In this document: positions 45,172-57,363 of the stretch, piece by piece
Position numbering within the stretch: position 1 is the stretch's first letter
Layout of the letters: the number at the start of each line of letters is the position of its first letter
Assembly: GCA_023101885.1 (NCBI GenBank)
Contig: JALPQD010000390.1
Span: 1,103,257-1,167,256 of the forward strand
Source: Typhlomys cinereus
Lineage: Eukaryota; Chordata; Mammalia; Rodentia; Platacanthomyidae
Direction: 5' to 3'
Length of the DNA: 64,000 nt
Notes under the pieces: model-generated
What the model was told of the DNA's origin: nothing
What the model saw: the letters and a program-made list of their open reading frames with translations, nothing else
The model's database searches: none
Position numbers and translations under genes: made by a program

Positions 45172-45587
45172 TGTTGCTGAATCCCCTCCAGGCCAGCTGG
45201 GGAAAGCAGGGGGGAAGTCAGCTGGATGCCACAGATTGAGCAGCCGGAGTCACCACACAGACTCTGGAAGTCAGGTGAGAAGTGAGCAGAGACGAGCTGT
45301 CGCAGATTCTCTTATTTGAGTTTATACAGGGTCAGGGATCCAATTAGGTTTTGCCATCTCTCTGCTGGGGGGCGGGGGGCAGTCATTAATCATTTAGCTG
45401 TTTAATAGGTGTCCATTGCAGAGGCAGGTTAGATGACTGCTTCCCATTGATTGCTCATCCCTCCTCCTGCATGGTTCCTTTATTGGGACATGTCAGGCAT
45501 GTCTGTACTTATTCCGGTTTGTCTGTAATCTGACCTCCTGGATTTGGGAGCCAGGGCTAGGGCCTCCCTGAATCAATAGTCTGTATA
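45172..45587 (-). mobile_element. Solo LTR, relative of 31283-31727
   Basis: Flanked by CTTGAG at 45166-45171 and 45588-45593, a perfect 6-bp duplication. The complement runs with the LTR at 31283 for most of its length (GGGGATTCAGCAACA end, ATGATTAATGACTG, CCTGACCCTGTATAA) but is more diverged. The outer end is TGTATA where CA would be expected. No internal sequence adjoins it. Confidence 0.88.
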
Positions 45588-45599
45588 CTTGAGTATACA

Positions 45600-48264
45600 G
45601 TCTTTTATTATCTGAGTGACACAGGTATGGTTTGTTTTCATAACAACACATATCAAAAGCACTATGCCTTTCAAATTTTTTGATATGCCTCTAAAATGTC
45701 TGCCTCTTTGAAAAATTAATAGATCCTTAAGCGACACAGATGGTGAACAAAGAATTCCAGAAAATTAGCATCAACTATTCTTTTGACATTCACTTTGTAT
45801 GTAGAGGTAATAACAAAACAAATGGGAAATAAATTCACTGAGTAGACAAGCCACAAATGTATTATGCAATATGTCAAGAATTAGCAGAGATCATGAGGTG
45901 AGGGAAATGTCTGATAAAATGAAATCATGGCATCCTTTACAGGACTTACATTCCAGACTTCTAAGACTTTCTCATAATGAAGACAGATACTCCATGTATC
46001 ACACTCTGCAAGGACAGAAGTCTATCTTGTTTCAGAGTGATGGTTTGAGAAGTCTCCACAGATGTTATATGCTTTTTAGAGCCAACATAATATGGATTTG
46101 TTTTTTGGTGTCTAGTTTTACTTTTATTCTTGAAAAGGTAATACACATTTATTACATTATAAATCTGCATATATATACATAGACATAAAAAGTAAGATTT
46201 TTCAGTGTTGTAGCTATAACAGTTATTGATAGTGATATTTCCCGTCCATTTATAGAATGACAAAAACTGTAATTTTATTTGTTGAATTCATTTCCTATTA
46301 AAAAGTTTACTTAATTGACATTTTGGATTTAAATTCATGATACTGTTGTGAGTCTTGCATCTGTGGTAGAATGGAGGTCCCTTCTACCCTCTCTCTACTT
46401 CTATCTCAATCAATTGCATTACATATTTACTTAAGGGAAGTTATATTTTTAGAAACAGCACATCAAATCAAAGGTGTAAAATGTTGGCCATTTATTTCAG
46501 TTTTGTTAACTCAATTTACTTACGACATTTCAAATACAATAGCAGGAAATTGATTGACTCTACTGCAACCTGGGGTTCAAATGTGATTCTATCACTTATT
46601 AACTGTGTTACTTCAGGGAATTCACTTATTATCCCTAGTTTGATACAATTACTTTTTCATTAACTGATCTTACAAACAAAATCTGGAAACAATGAATGCA
46701 AAATGCAAAGTCATTCTATAATAAACCCCCAAATTAACAAGGTATGGGTAGGTAGCTGAGCAATACTCATTGGCATAAGCTAAATAAGCATCTTATTATC
46801 CTGAGAACTGAAGTTAGCTATTGAGCTAGAAAAAAGCATACGTCAAAAAGCCTCTTTTAATTTAGTTTTTCTTTATATTTTTATGGGAAATGTGGTGATA
46901 CACATAGGGACAAATCAAACAAAAACATTCGTTTATTCAATTGCATTTACCAAACTTTTATTTCCAATTTATTTGAAGTGAAAATGAAACGAAGAATAAA
47001 TTAAAGGTACTATATTTCCCTAGAATAGATGACATTCCTATACACACTCATAAGTACTCACATTTTTCTTACAAGCTACATCATTTAGCAAAATACAAAG
47101 TTTGCATTAACAAATAATAGTAAACTTTGACAATAAAATTGAACTTACCATTCCAGAAGTTCTCAGCTGTCCTTTACAATGGTAATAACTAAAGAGAAAT
47201 ATTTTAATATGAACTGAAATCAGCTGATTTAATTTGGAAGTGTTTGTGCTACTCCAAGTTAAAGTGATTAATAGACAATGTGATTAGCTACACTGTCTCC
47301 AATAACATAGACAATAGTAGATTGTCATGGGTACAAAAATATCACACAGTTAGAGCTCTATTCTGACCCTTCATTTTTTTACAGCAGCAGCTAAATGAAT
47401 TTTTCTCTAGAAAATTTATCCACTTAGACAGTTTTAATTCACAAGAAAATTCAAATAAATTGAGCCTATATAGAAATTTATTTTTATTTCTTGTTCTTAG
47501 CTTGCAAGGCCACTTATAAAACTTCATGTACTGAAATAAGGAGAATTGAACAAAAATTTAGAAAGTTAGATTGCATATCTTTTAATTTTTTTGTGTCAGT
47601 TACAGATGTGCATTTCTCAATAGTCTACTAAGTATGAAAATACCAAAGTAAGAATAGAAAATGCTCTTCTTAAAATAAACATAGCCTACCAAAAGAAGGC
47701 ATTTTATATTTACACATTTAAGAATGTTATACCTTTCTCTTTGTTTTTTTTTTTTTTAATCCTTTCCTACAAGAGAATTGTAGTTAATGATGATAAGCCT
47801 GGCAGAGCTACTAAAGATTTGAAAGTATGTGAAGAAAGTTAGTTACAAGTAAAATACAGGGTAATTTTAAAAGCTGACCTAAAACAAATGCATGAAGCAA
47901 AGACATGGGTAAAGCTTTAATGCATTCTCCTTTAAGAGGAGTCTCCATCAATTTCTAATGAACTTTTTTTCAGCTTAAGTAGAATGAGTAGCAAAGGAAG
48001 ATTACAAATACTCTCTATTCTTAAGGGAGACTGGGAGTCGCCATGACTCATATATCCCCAAAGTGCATAATTAACTAAAAAACTGTAATAAACTTACAAT
48101 GGGGTAGGCTTATATTAATTAAAATGCTGTAGAATCAACAATTGAAAGTGATTAATTCCTCGTTAAGTACTCCAGACAAGTACAAATGACTAGATGCAAC
48201 CAGATTATTTAAAGATTTGTTTTAATGTGCATGTACAATAGAATATTTAAATTATTAAACTATT
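45600..48264. other. Intergenic, no gene seen
   Basis: AT-rich sequence, with no repeat family or coding region I can support. A poly-T/A-rich tract is at about 47743-47759. Confidence 0.55.
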
Positions 48265-48445
48265 TTTGAAATAAAGTCTTATCCTTTGGCATCAAATTCA
48301 TGATACAACTAAGGATAACCTTGAACTTCAATTTCCCAACTTCCATATCTCAGGTGTTGGTATCATAGATATGTTCCAGTACACTTTAATTTTGGGAAAT
48401 TTGGGATTGATCCCCTGCCTCATGCATGCTAGTGATGCAGGACAG
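48265..48445 (-). mobile_element. B4-like SINE remnant
   Basis: ACCTTGAACTTC...AGGTGTTGGTATCATAGATATG on the left is B1-like, joined to a tRNA-like end (GATTGATCCCCTGCCTCATGCATGCTAG). This is the composite order of rodent B4/RSINE elements in reverse orientation. It is heavily decayed. Confidence 0.55.
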
Positions 48446-48960
48446 TCTTTTGGTTGCCAAATGTTTTGGGAAACAGTCTCACCAAATGTTGCAACATCCC
48501 TGTTTGGGTGCCAAATGTTATAGGAATGACCATCCCAATGATGCAGGGTTCATTTGTTATGGAATTGAAGATTGAAACCAGAATATGTATAGAGGATTAA
48601 GATAGAGTTTATTAGAGAGAAAGGATAGAATTTATGGACTCCAGGTGTGGAGTACCATGAGGGGCTAGGGCTCCCTGGAAAACTCATGGAGCTAGAGGTC
48701 AAGTTGGTTGATTGATATGGAGAGTTCATCTACATAATCTTTTCATAGGGAAGTTGGTCATCTTATCTCTGGGAGGATTGAAGTCACTTCCCAGCAGGGA
48801 TGCTCCTTCAGGGAGATTCCCACAGTGGGGGATGACCTTCAGGAATTCTAAAGACCTTCAAAGACCTTAGAGACCCATCCCAGCATGGCTACTGTAATCC
48901 TGCCTCACTAGGAAAGCATTCTGTCAAGTATACTGGGTTAATAGCAGTTCCTCCCCAAGT
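48446..48960 (-). mobile_element. Decayed LTR with adjoining primer-site-like sequence
   Basis: On the minus strand the order is: GTGAGGCAGGATTACAGTAGCC (from 48915), a stretch related to 39283-39424 of the young provirus, an AATAAA signal (complement at 48606-48611), an LTR-like end AACA, and then TTTGGCACCCAAACAGGGA (complement near 48503-48521). The last resembles a tRNA-Lys3-type primer binding site in which two CpGs have decayed to CpA/TpG. No coding remains. Confidence 0.5.
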
Positions 48961-50498
48961 CTTTAAAAGCAACCAGTACTACACTAAGCACAAAGATGAC
49001 AGAAAGAGAGACAGAGAGAGAAAGAGAGAGAGGAGTACATTAATAAGTTTTCATCATCACTGATATCTGTCAGTGTTCCCAACACAATAAGTTTGGAAGA
49101 ATGTTATGCATGAACCAGTGTTTACAATGGAGATATTGCAGCAGATACAGCAGTGTACATTAAAATAAAGTTGATTCAATATAGTGAATAAAATCTTAAC
49201 AAGAGGACTACAGAAATGACTTATTGTGTATAACACCTGCCATACAAGGGTTAAGACATGAGTTTGAATCCCAAGGAACCACAAAAAGTCAGAAATGGAA
49301 GTGTGCATCTGTAATCACATTGTTCCTGTGAAGGTATGTGAGGAAGGGACAAGAGGAGTAATCTCAAAAGACTGTGAGCCAGCCAGGACCAGAACATAAA
49401 CAACTACTGAGATGTTTGCAGATGTGAGAGAGACTCATCAAAGGGAAAGGTGAAGACTGACACCCGAGTTAGTCTCTTGATTTCCAGACCACATGTTGTA
49501 GCATTGTGGGATGTGTATGCCTCCATTCATCCACAGGAACACACACACACACATCACTACCACTACCACCACCACCAGCACCACCACCACCACTATAGGG
49601 AACACTCAAGCTTAAGACCCACATTTCTTGAAAATGAATGCCAAAGGCATTCCTTCCTCGAAGTCATAGTTGCAGTTTGCCTCCCATTATAGTTGAGGCT
49701 GACTCCTGTTGATTTTCCCACAAGGGGTAGGGATGTATCTTGTCCTGTCTCAAAATGGGGTCAAAAGGTGTTTTTTTTTTTTTTTTTTTACATATTTCTT
49801 CCTGTTATTAGGAAGCCATCTAGACATATATTAGCACATTTAAAGAATAGGCATGGAGCTTTATCGTAATTTTATCACTGTGTTGCTAACCTATTAGTAG
49901 CCTGTTCTTTCTCCACAATGAATGAGGCCTTTAGGGTATATTACCATATCTAAGGATTGGCAGGTCTGTTTCATTGGTGATGGCCCAACCTATAGCTGAC
50001 CTTGCACATGCAGTCTGTCTGCCACTATTGACATCATCCCTCTGAGCAGTATATAGACTGCATTCCCTTTTTCATGATATATAAGGGATTAAATTCCACA
50101 ATAAACTTGACGTGGTTTAGGCTTTTCCAAGATCCCCTCTTGACCCAGCCTGATTCAATTACTACTGATCCTACTCTGGTACCTATCAGGATTGCAAGGT
50201 AAGCATCCAGGTCAGGAAGCCAGCATGCCACCACATACATATCACACAAAAATAATAATACAGACACACAACAACAAGCATACTAAGAAAAGAGAATTCA
50301 ATTGGGATAAAACTCAAATTTTCATCAATACTGTCAAGTACAATGGCAACTATTCTGCATTTCTAGATCCCCTTATCCCGACCCAACTATTTAGAAACAA
50401 CTAATCCACCTATGTTCTCCAGTGAGGTTCCATATTGCACTTTTGCCTGCATTTTGATGACAAATTTGCAAGGGTTTTTTTTGTTGTTGTTTTTGTTT

Positions 50499-50545
<47 letters not shown>

Positions 50546-50573
50546 CTTATGATTATCTGGTTGCAATTGTTAC
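48961..50573. other. Intergenic with SINE debris and microsatellites
   Basis: 49205-49560 has the loose outline of an old tRNA-derived SINE (AGGGTTAAGACATGAGTTTGAATCCC...) ending in CA and CAC repeats at 49540-49595. A poly-T is at 49769-49789 and a long TG tract at 50503-50543. I see no gene. Confidence 0.5.
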
Positions 50574-51104
50574 TGTTAGGGTCCGAAATTTCTCAAAACC
50601 CAGCTAAGACATGTATGCAAAAGCAAGAGTGTTTTATTCAATCCCGCATGCTGTGGTCCACCATTGTACAGAGAAAATGGCAACCATGAGCGCAACTGAG
50701 AGGCTTTATTTCAGAGAGAGAGAGAGAGAGAGACTGGTGCCAGGACTTACACACACCGGCAGGGTGCTGTGTGTGCAGCCCCCAATTACATCTCCACACA
50801 AGTTTTATACACAAGGGACAAAGGAGGTTGTATGCCCCACCAAGCAGTTTAGCAGTTTAGTTTTAGTCTTCCTGGCATGCAGGCTTCTTTCCTGCCCTCT
50901 GGCTAAACAGCATTCCAGACTTCTTGCAGGCCCTCTGGCCAAATGACATTCCTTTAGAGTCTGGGTGGTGTGTTCTTATCTAGGGACTTTTATGACTCCC
51001 TTAACCTAATTTCTGTAAAGACATGTGGTTTACAGGAATCTGAAACTTAGACCTAGCATGGAGTCTGAGGCCTGTCATGGCGTTATCCTAGCTTGGTCTC
51101 TTCA
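50574..51104 (-). mobile_element. Solo LTR, 5-bp target duplication (ERVL/MaLR type)
   Basis: A 531-bp LTR. On the minus strand it begins TGAAGAGACC and ends CGGACCCTAACA. It is flanked by GTTAC at 50569-50573 and 51105-51109. On the minus strand a TATA-like GTGTATAAAAC (about 50803-50813) precedes AATAAA-type signals (complements at about 50705-50710 and 50634-50639). A (CT)n tract lies between. Five-base duplications are typical of class III elements. No internal region is attached. Confidence 0.85.
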
Positions 51105-51269
51105 GTTACTCCAGCTGGGAGCGGAAAGGCACACATCAACACCATGGGTCAAGAAAACTGGGCACACCATGTTCACAGGACCTGAGAAAAGGAAAAACCT
51201 CATTTGCCATATAGCTTGTCTGTCCAAGTATAGAAAAGATTGTTAACTTCTTTAACCAGTGCTTTTTAT

Positions 51270-51415
51270 CTTATCCACTTGCCCAGCAACTAGTCTCACC
51301 CTATGGGCTGGGCCCTCACCTTCAATTAGACAACCTCTTGGAACTTGCTGAAGACTTAACAACTATGCCTAGAACTTGAGTCTTCAATTTTCAAGTTGAC
51401 ATCTGTATCTAATTT
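51270..51415 (+). repeat. Interspersed repeat, family copy 2 (partial)
   Basis: Matches the right third of the 40030-40530 repeat (GGGCTGGGCCCTCACCTTCAATTAGACAACCTC and TTTCAAGTTGACATCTGTAT), with more divergence. Confidence 0.7.
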
Positions 51416-51429
51416 TGACACTCTACTTC

Positions 51430-52139
51430 CTGAAGGTTCAACAACCTTTTCCATAGACTAGGGATGAAGCACTGAAATATATGAGCCTATAAGGTACATT
51501 TCACGCTCAAACCACACACTTCCCAAACTGTATCTGGTAATGACCAATTGAGTAATTGAAACATCAACCATCCCACAGGCAGCAAGACAATATCAGAAGA
51601 AAATGGGTGTGTGCTCATCTTGGGTGTGTGCTCTTACAGCATATAGGCCTCTCCAAAAAAGCACAGATCATTTACATTGTTTTGTTGCTTTCTTTCAATC
51701 ATCCTTTACCTTTTCTCAGGGGAATGTGGAAGGTGTCTTAGATAATGAGAATAGCATGGCAGTATTTTAAAGCCTCTCAGAAGGTTAGGGTATAATGATG
51801 TGAACAAGTTAGATTCTATACCCTCAGGGAGCATTATAGAGAGGACAGAAAACTATAAATTCTCTGCTTGAAATAGAGGTGCGAGTAATATGAAACAAAC
51901 AACTTATTCTTTATTAACAGCAAATAAGCAAGAACTCTGTTTTTGCTGACCAACTAGGTAAGGGTAACTTCCTATCACTTCTGGCTTATGACCTTAAGTG
52001 TACTACTTCAAATGTGATGATTCCTTCAAATATATCACAAAAGCATGGTTAGTGCTGGGTGGAGGAGACTGGTGTTTCTAGGTGCTGAGTCACATGAAAT
52101 CATCAGACTAGTTTTGTTTGTGAGAAGTGATACTTGAAA
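51430..52139. other. Intergenic, no gene seen
   Basis: No supported feature. Confidence 0.5.
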
Positions 52140-52322
52140 GTGAGATAGAAAGAGAGAGAAAAAAGAGAAGGTGGACTCATGTATTCTGCTGCACATGAAT
52201 AGAGAACAGAAGACAACTCTCAGATGTCAGTATTCTCCTTCCACCATGTGAGCTTTAGGGGACTGAATTTAAGTCACCAGGTTTGTAAACAGATACTCCC
52301 TGAGCTGTCTCAACAGCCCACA
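52140..52322 (-). mobile_element. Old tRNA-derived rodent SINE
   Basis: TTCTCCTTCCACCATGTGAGC...GAATTTAAGTCACCAGG...CTGAGCTGTCTCAACAGCCCA is the reversed outline of a common old rodent SINE: tRNA-like head at the right, GA-rich tail at the left. Confidence 0.6.
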
Positions 52323-53804
52323 GAACTTATTTATTAAGAATCATAATTTCATAAAATATGTCAGACATCAGGTCACATTGGATTTCCATATAAACATCAG
52401 TAAATTGTTATATGTATCTTATGTAATCTATTAAATAAATATTATTTTGCAATGAACATGCAACCTCTTTTATCTGGAAAATGAATATTTACTTATTTCC
52501 TATGTAATGCATAAAATTTAAAAATATACAATGCAGTTGCATGCACACATTTGCCTGTTTTAATCTTATTTCATTATTTTTCCTAATGATTTGTTCAGAA
52601 TGGGCTTCTTCTTCTTTTTCTTTTTCTTTTTTGCTGATGGCCATCGCAGACTGACAAATATAGAGGAAAAGTAACTGCAGAATATTGGAGAACTTTTAAA
52701 TTCTAAGTTTTCCTAACACATTTGTCTAACAAGAAACAAAACTGAATATGTATGTCATGTTCCATATTTGAAGAAAGGTAAAAATAAGGAAATTCTTTCA
52801 CATTCATAGAACAAGAGATACTTGTGATGAATTGCAAAATCATCCCTGGCAAAGCGTTAAAGCCATGAAGATAGTAGTGTGAACAGTGAAATACTGATTC
52901 TTTTTCCAAGTCCACGGCTTCTCCTCTTCTAGCATAGAACAGTATAATAGCAGGACTTGTAAGATACTAAAATAAAATTTTCAACAAGAGAGAGAGAGAA
53001 ACAGAGGACAAAATCATCTCAGAAGCAAGAACAGAGGTGGCTCAGCAATCCTTAATGCTGCTGTCCTTTCAACACTCCACTTCCTGAGTCATAAAGAAAA
53101 GGTAAGGCACAATAAATTTCTGGAGTGGACATTAACTGCCATAAACACAAGTTGCCTGTAGATACTACAAAAAGTAGGTCTGTTCTTTGCAGTAGCTCAG
53201 ACAGATTTGTCCCTGGTAGATATGATAGTTATAGATGACTTGGTATTGCATTTAAAATAATTCTACTTTGCATTTTATCTCCTTGAATATTTTTATAATC
53301 AATTACTCTTCCAATAGAAGCCATACTCATAGCTTACCAAGTTTTCATTGAGGATATACTAAATAGAAAAGAACCCAAACAGATTAGAGAAAATAAACTT
53401 AACTATTCATCATGTCTTTTGACTTGCCTGTTTGAATATGTAAATAAAATATTAACAATCATAATATATACATTATAAATATTTCACCATAAAATTCAAA
53501 ATATCCATTAACATTCAATGATAAGGGATGTTATGTGTGCTCAAATAAGTTTTAAGCACTTTGCAGAATGAATTTTCACATTGTTAAGGGAAAGACATAA
53601 AGCATATAATATTAGAAAGACAAGTTGGACACCAATTAAAGATTTCTGGAATTGCTACCAGCTGCCACATGGGAGCTATGGTACTCCACTTGCTCCAAAC
53701 CATAATTTTATTCCTTTCAGTGCTACCTGAATGATTCTTCCTGAAGGTTTTACAGATTGACTTTACAACTGTAGTAATTTGGCCCTGCCTTTTTGTCTCA
53801 GTGA
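52323..53804. other. Intergenic, no gene seen
   Basis: AT-rich. Short CTT-rich and GA-rich tracts occur at about 52606-52632 and 52987-53000. No coding region is supported. Confidence 0.5.
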
Positions 53805-54046
53805 ATTGCATGTATGTATGTGTGTGTGTGTGTGTGTAACCATGGATGAATTCGGGAACCACCATGGACCGCCTCCACCTCCTCCTTGTTTTCTCTGCCC
53901 CAGGATTCACAGGCACCACCCTACCAGGACCAGAAACGCAGGCCGCCCCCGCTTCTGCCCGGCGTCTATAGGTGGGGTCTAGGATCTGAACTCAGGACCT
54001 TCTGCCTGAAGGCAAGAACTTAATCCCTGAGCCACCTCTCCAGCCT
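53805..54046 (-). mobile_element. tRNA-headed SINE
   Basis: Head complement ends ...CTGAGCCACCTCTCCAGCC at 54045. The body includes CCACCCTACCAGGACCAGAAACGCAGGCC, then comes a TG tract at 53812-53837 and the complement of the CAATTCA tail at 53803-53808. No clear target duplication is visible. Confidence 0.85.
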
Positions 54047-54296
54047 TCAAACATAGATTCTTTTGCTTGAGATGCAAAGGCTTTAATTATTGAGACATTT
54101 CCTCAGCCCTCACTGATATCCTGGTTTTTCCATTAATCACTATAACTTAAAAATCATGATTGCAATGCTTCCATATTTCTTTGAAGATAATCTGAATGCA
54201 ATAAAAAGAAAACTCAAATGGACAAATATGTCAGGTTTGTTGCCTTTAATCAGTGCAATTTTACGGTCTATTGAATGGTTTTCATTTAGACAAAGT

Positions 54297-54319
54297 AGTT
54301 ACTGAAATTTTTTTTTAAA

Positions 54320-54350
<31 letters not shown>

Positions 54351-54387
54351 TATTCAACTGTGTGCATATGCGTGTGTATGTGCGCGC

Positions 54388-54424
<37 letters not shown>

Positions 54425-54648
54425 TGTGTATGTGTAGAACCACGGACGAATTCACGAACCACCATGGACGCCTCCATCTCCTTCTGCCCCGGGATTCACA
54501 GGCTCCGCCCTACCAGGACCAGAAGCGCAGGCCGCCCCCGCTTCCGCCTGGCGTCTAGACGTGGGATCTGGAATCCGAACTCAGGACCTTCCGCCTGCAA
54601 GGCGGAGGCTTAACCCCTGAGCCACCTCTCCAGCCCAGTTACTGAAAT
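54297..54648 (-). mobile_element. tRNA-headed SINE with perfect target duplication
   Basis: Flanked by AGTTACTGAAAT at 54297-54308 and 54637-54648. Sense order from 54636 leftward: head, CpG-rich body, CA tract containing CG dinucleotides (54383-54420), the complement of CAGTTGAATAAATAATAATAAT and an A-rich tail. It is among the least decayed copies in the window and lies 289 bp upstream of an OR coding exon. Confidence 0.93.
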
Positions 54649-54891
54649 ATTTAAAAATCTCACTGTTATTTATCATGAATATTCATTGTCAGCATCTGGA
54701 ATTTAATTTACATTAAGGCTTTATTGCACATCATATAAGTTTGTGTTCCATATATATTTCTGCTCATAGGAAGTAGATTTTATTTGATGATTCTTATTTT
54801 GAAATGTAGAAGTTATGCTGGTATTCTGAATGTGAAATTCCATGCATAATATAACTTTTAGATTCCTCTGAAGGAAAATAATAAACTCTCC

Positions 54892-54911
54892 TTTTTCTTC
54901 TTTGAATACAG
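54892..54911 (+). promoter_or_regulatory. Likely 3' splice site of the OR coding exon
   Basis: TTTTTCTTCTTTGAATACAG is a strong pyrimidine tract plus CAG, with 13 bases left before the start codon. Confidence 0.7.
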
Positions 54912-54924
54912 CTAGAGTAGCCAA

Positions 54925-55851
54925 ATGGACCACCCAAATTTGACAATACCCACTGAATTCATTTTGCTGGGGGTCACGCAGAGACCGGAACTGCAGGTAC
55001 CCCTCTTTGGGGTCTTCCTCATCATCTATACAGTCACAGTGGTGGGAAACCTGGGCATGATCATTTTGACCAAGCTGGACTCCCACCTCCACACACCCAT
55101 GTACTTCTTCATCAGACACTTGGCTATCATTGATCTTGGCAATTCCACTGCCATTTGTCCGAAGATGCTGGTGAATTTCGTTTTAGATAAAAATACCATC
55201 AATTTTTATGCATGTGCCATGCAGATGTCATTCTTCATTATGTTCATTGTCAGTGAATTTTCAATCTTGTCTGCCATGGCCTATGACCGCTATGTGGCCA
55301 TCTGTAACCCACTGCTCTACAATGCTGTCATGTCTCCAAGACGTTGTCACATGCTGGTAGGCATTCCATATCTTTACAGCACCTTCCAGGCACTGTTGTT
55401 TCCTATTAAATATTTTACACTGACCTTCTGTGGATCTAATGTGATCAGCCATTTCTACTGTGACGTCGTCCCCTTGCTTCCTTTGATCTGCTCACATGCC
55501 CAAGAGACAGAACTGTTAACACTCCTTTTCTCAGCCTTCAATTTAATCTCCTCCCTTCTGGTTGTGCTTCTGTCCTACACGCTTATTCTCCTAACCATAT
55601 GTCGAATTCATTCTGCAGAAGGCAGGAAGAAGGCGTTCTCCACCTGCGGTTCTCATCTGACCGTTGTGGTGGTGTTCTATGGGTCTCTGCTTTTCATGTA
55701 TGTACAGCCAAAGTCCACTCACTCCTATGAAACAGACAAAGTGGCTTCTGTGTTTTACACATTAGTGATTCCCATGCTGAACCCTTTGATCTACAGTTTA
55801 AGGAACAAAGAAGTGAAAAATGCTGTGCATAGGCTCATTAAGAATCAGTGA
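54925..55851 (+). CDS. Or8k: Olfactory receptor, OR8K-like
   Basis: A 308-residue odorant receptor, complete. N-glycosylation site N5 (NLT), GN at 41-42, LHTPMYFF at 55-62, [10 protein letters not shown] at 118-127 (canonical), SHFYCDVVPLL in extracellular loop 2, KAFSTCGSHLTVV in TM6 and [18 protein letters not shown] at the end of TM7. The start at 54925 is the first Met of the frame and gives the standard N-terminus. It is close to the genes at 29386 and 62743, with which it shares TQRPELQ at the N-terminus and the THS.[E/D]TD loop, so the three form a local subfamily made by tandem duplication. The downstream region differs from the other two and lacks their hairpin. Confidence 0.96.
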   Translation: MDHPNLTIPTEFILLGVTQRPELQVPLFGVFLIIYTVTVVGNLGMIILTKLDSHLHTPMYFFIRHLAIIDLGNSTAICPKMLVNFVLDKNTINFYACAMQMSFFIMFIVSEFSILSAMAYDRYVAICNPLLYNAVMSPRRCHMLVGIPYLYSTFQALLFPIKYFTLTFCGSNVISHFYCDVVPLLPLICSHAQETELLTLLFSAFNLISSLLVVLLSYTLILLTICRIHSAEGRKKAFSTCGSHLTVVVVFYGSLLFMYVQPKSTHSYETDKVASVFYTLVIPMLNPLIYSLRNKEVKNAVHRLIKNQ

Positions 55852-57363
55852 AAATATCATTAATATTAATATGAATATATTCAAAGAAATCTGATTAGAG
55901 TGTCAGATGAAAATATTTGTTGACATAACTGCATATTTTAACTACAAAACAGCATATATGTATATATTTTTATTTTTAGCTAACTTGACTCAGTTTAAAT
56001 CTCTAATATGTTTTTACTTATTTTATTTGTTCATTTTCAGTATTTATTTATTTAACAGAGAAGGAGGAACAGAAAGAGAGAGAGAGAGCCATAGGATAAA
56101 GGGCAACTTTTGGAACTTAATACTCTCTTCTCATTCTCTCCTCTGGGGTTCCACAAATTGAACTCAGGTCTTCAGGTTTCCAAATTTACATGAAGTAGTC
56201 TTTACTTAATGAACCATCTTGCCAAATACTTGCTTCACGTGTAGTCTTTCCTTTAGTGATTCTATGGAGCCACATGTTTTCCTAAGAGGAATAATTGTCA
56301 AACTCTTTTCAGTAAAATGCTTTGGATTCTGTCTCTTATTTTTTTTTTTTTGCAGGGGGGGGGTTGGACATATATTTTCTAACCTGTATTTATTATATTT
56401 TTAAATTTGAAGCATGTCATAAATAAAACAGATCTATTAGAGAAAATCTGTTTCTTTTTGAGAGACATTTTATAATATGCTTTAAAAAGTATTCATTTTC
56501 CCAATGAATTTATTGAAGTTTCTAACTCGTTACTTTCGTCCAGTTAATTATCTGTTTTGGGCATGTTGCATATGTAATTTCATGTTTTCCTTTGTTCCTC
56601 CCTCCTTCTACTACAAAGTTTTTTCAGTTGTTACTAAACTCAAGTTTGTGAGACTGCTACAAAAGACCAGGTTACAATAAGTGTTTCTGTGTGAAGAAAA
56701 AATCTGCATATGTAAAAAATAGAAAATAGTAAAGAACTATACATCATCTTTTAATTTTATCTCTAAATTTCCACTATATCCAGATCTAGTTATTCAATGT
56801 TACTTACATTATTCACTTTGATAATTTAGCTCAATATTCCTTCTGGAAAGAGGAAAACTGTGAGATATCTGACTGCAGTTCTAACCACAAAAATCAATTA
56901 TAGTCAGGGAATATGCTTTATCCAGCCAGACACTAGAAATGACTCTCTACATAGTAAAATCCCTACAGTTAAGAACAATGGTAGACTTATGTTTCTGCCT
57001 TAGATTTTACTTAATTCATTTTGTGAAAATTGGTCTTATACTCAAACATTCAGTATTAGATATTTCACTTAATAATTTCATATTTGATTTCCATATGTGT
57101 GTGTGTGTATGTGTGCGTGTGTGTGTGTGTGTGTGTATAAAGAGAGAGAGATGTGGTGAAAGACTTCATTCTGTTGAGTATCATAAGTCACCATGGTATC
57201 ACAGCCTTCTTCCTTCTCTCTGGTTATCTTGCATATTCAATACTCAACACTCAGACATGATCATCTTAACCAGGGTGGGCTATCAACTGCAAGCACACAT
57301 TTGAGCTTTCTCAAACACATGTGTCTTGGCCATTATATAGCAGAACACTACAAAATATTTACA
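55852..57363. other. OR 3' flank and intergenic, SINE remnant
   Basis: A decayed reversed SINE of the same kind as 52140-52322 lies at about 56040-56225 (ACTCAGGTCTTCAGG...GAACCATCTTGCCAAAT). A TG/GA microsatellite is at about 57096-57150. Otherwise AT-rich with no gene. Confidence 0.5.
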
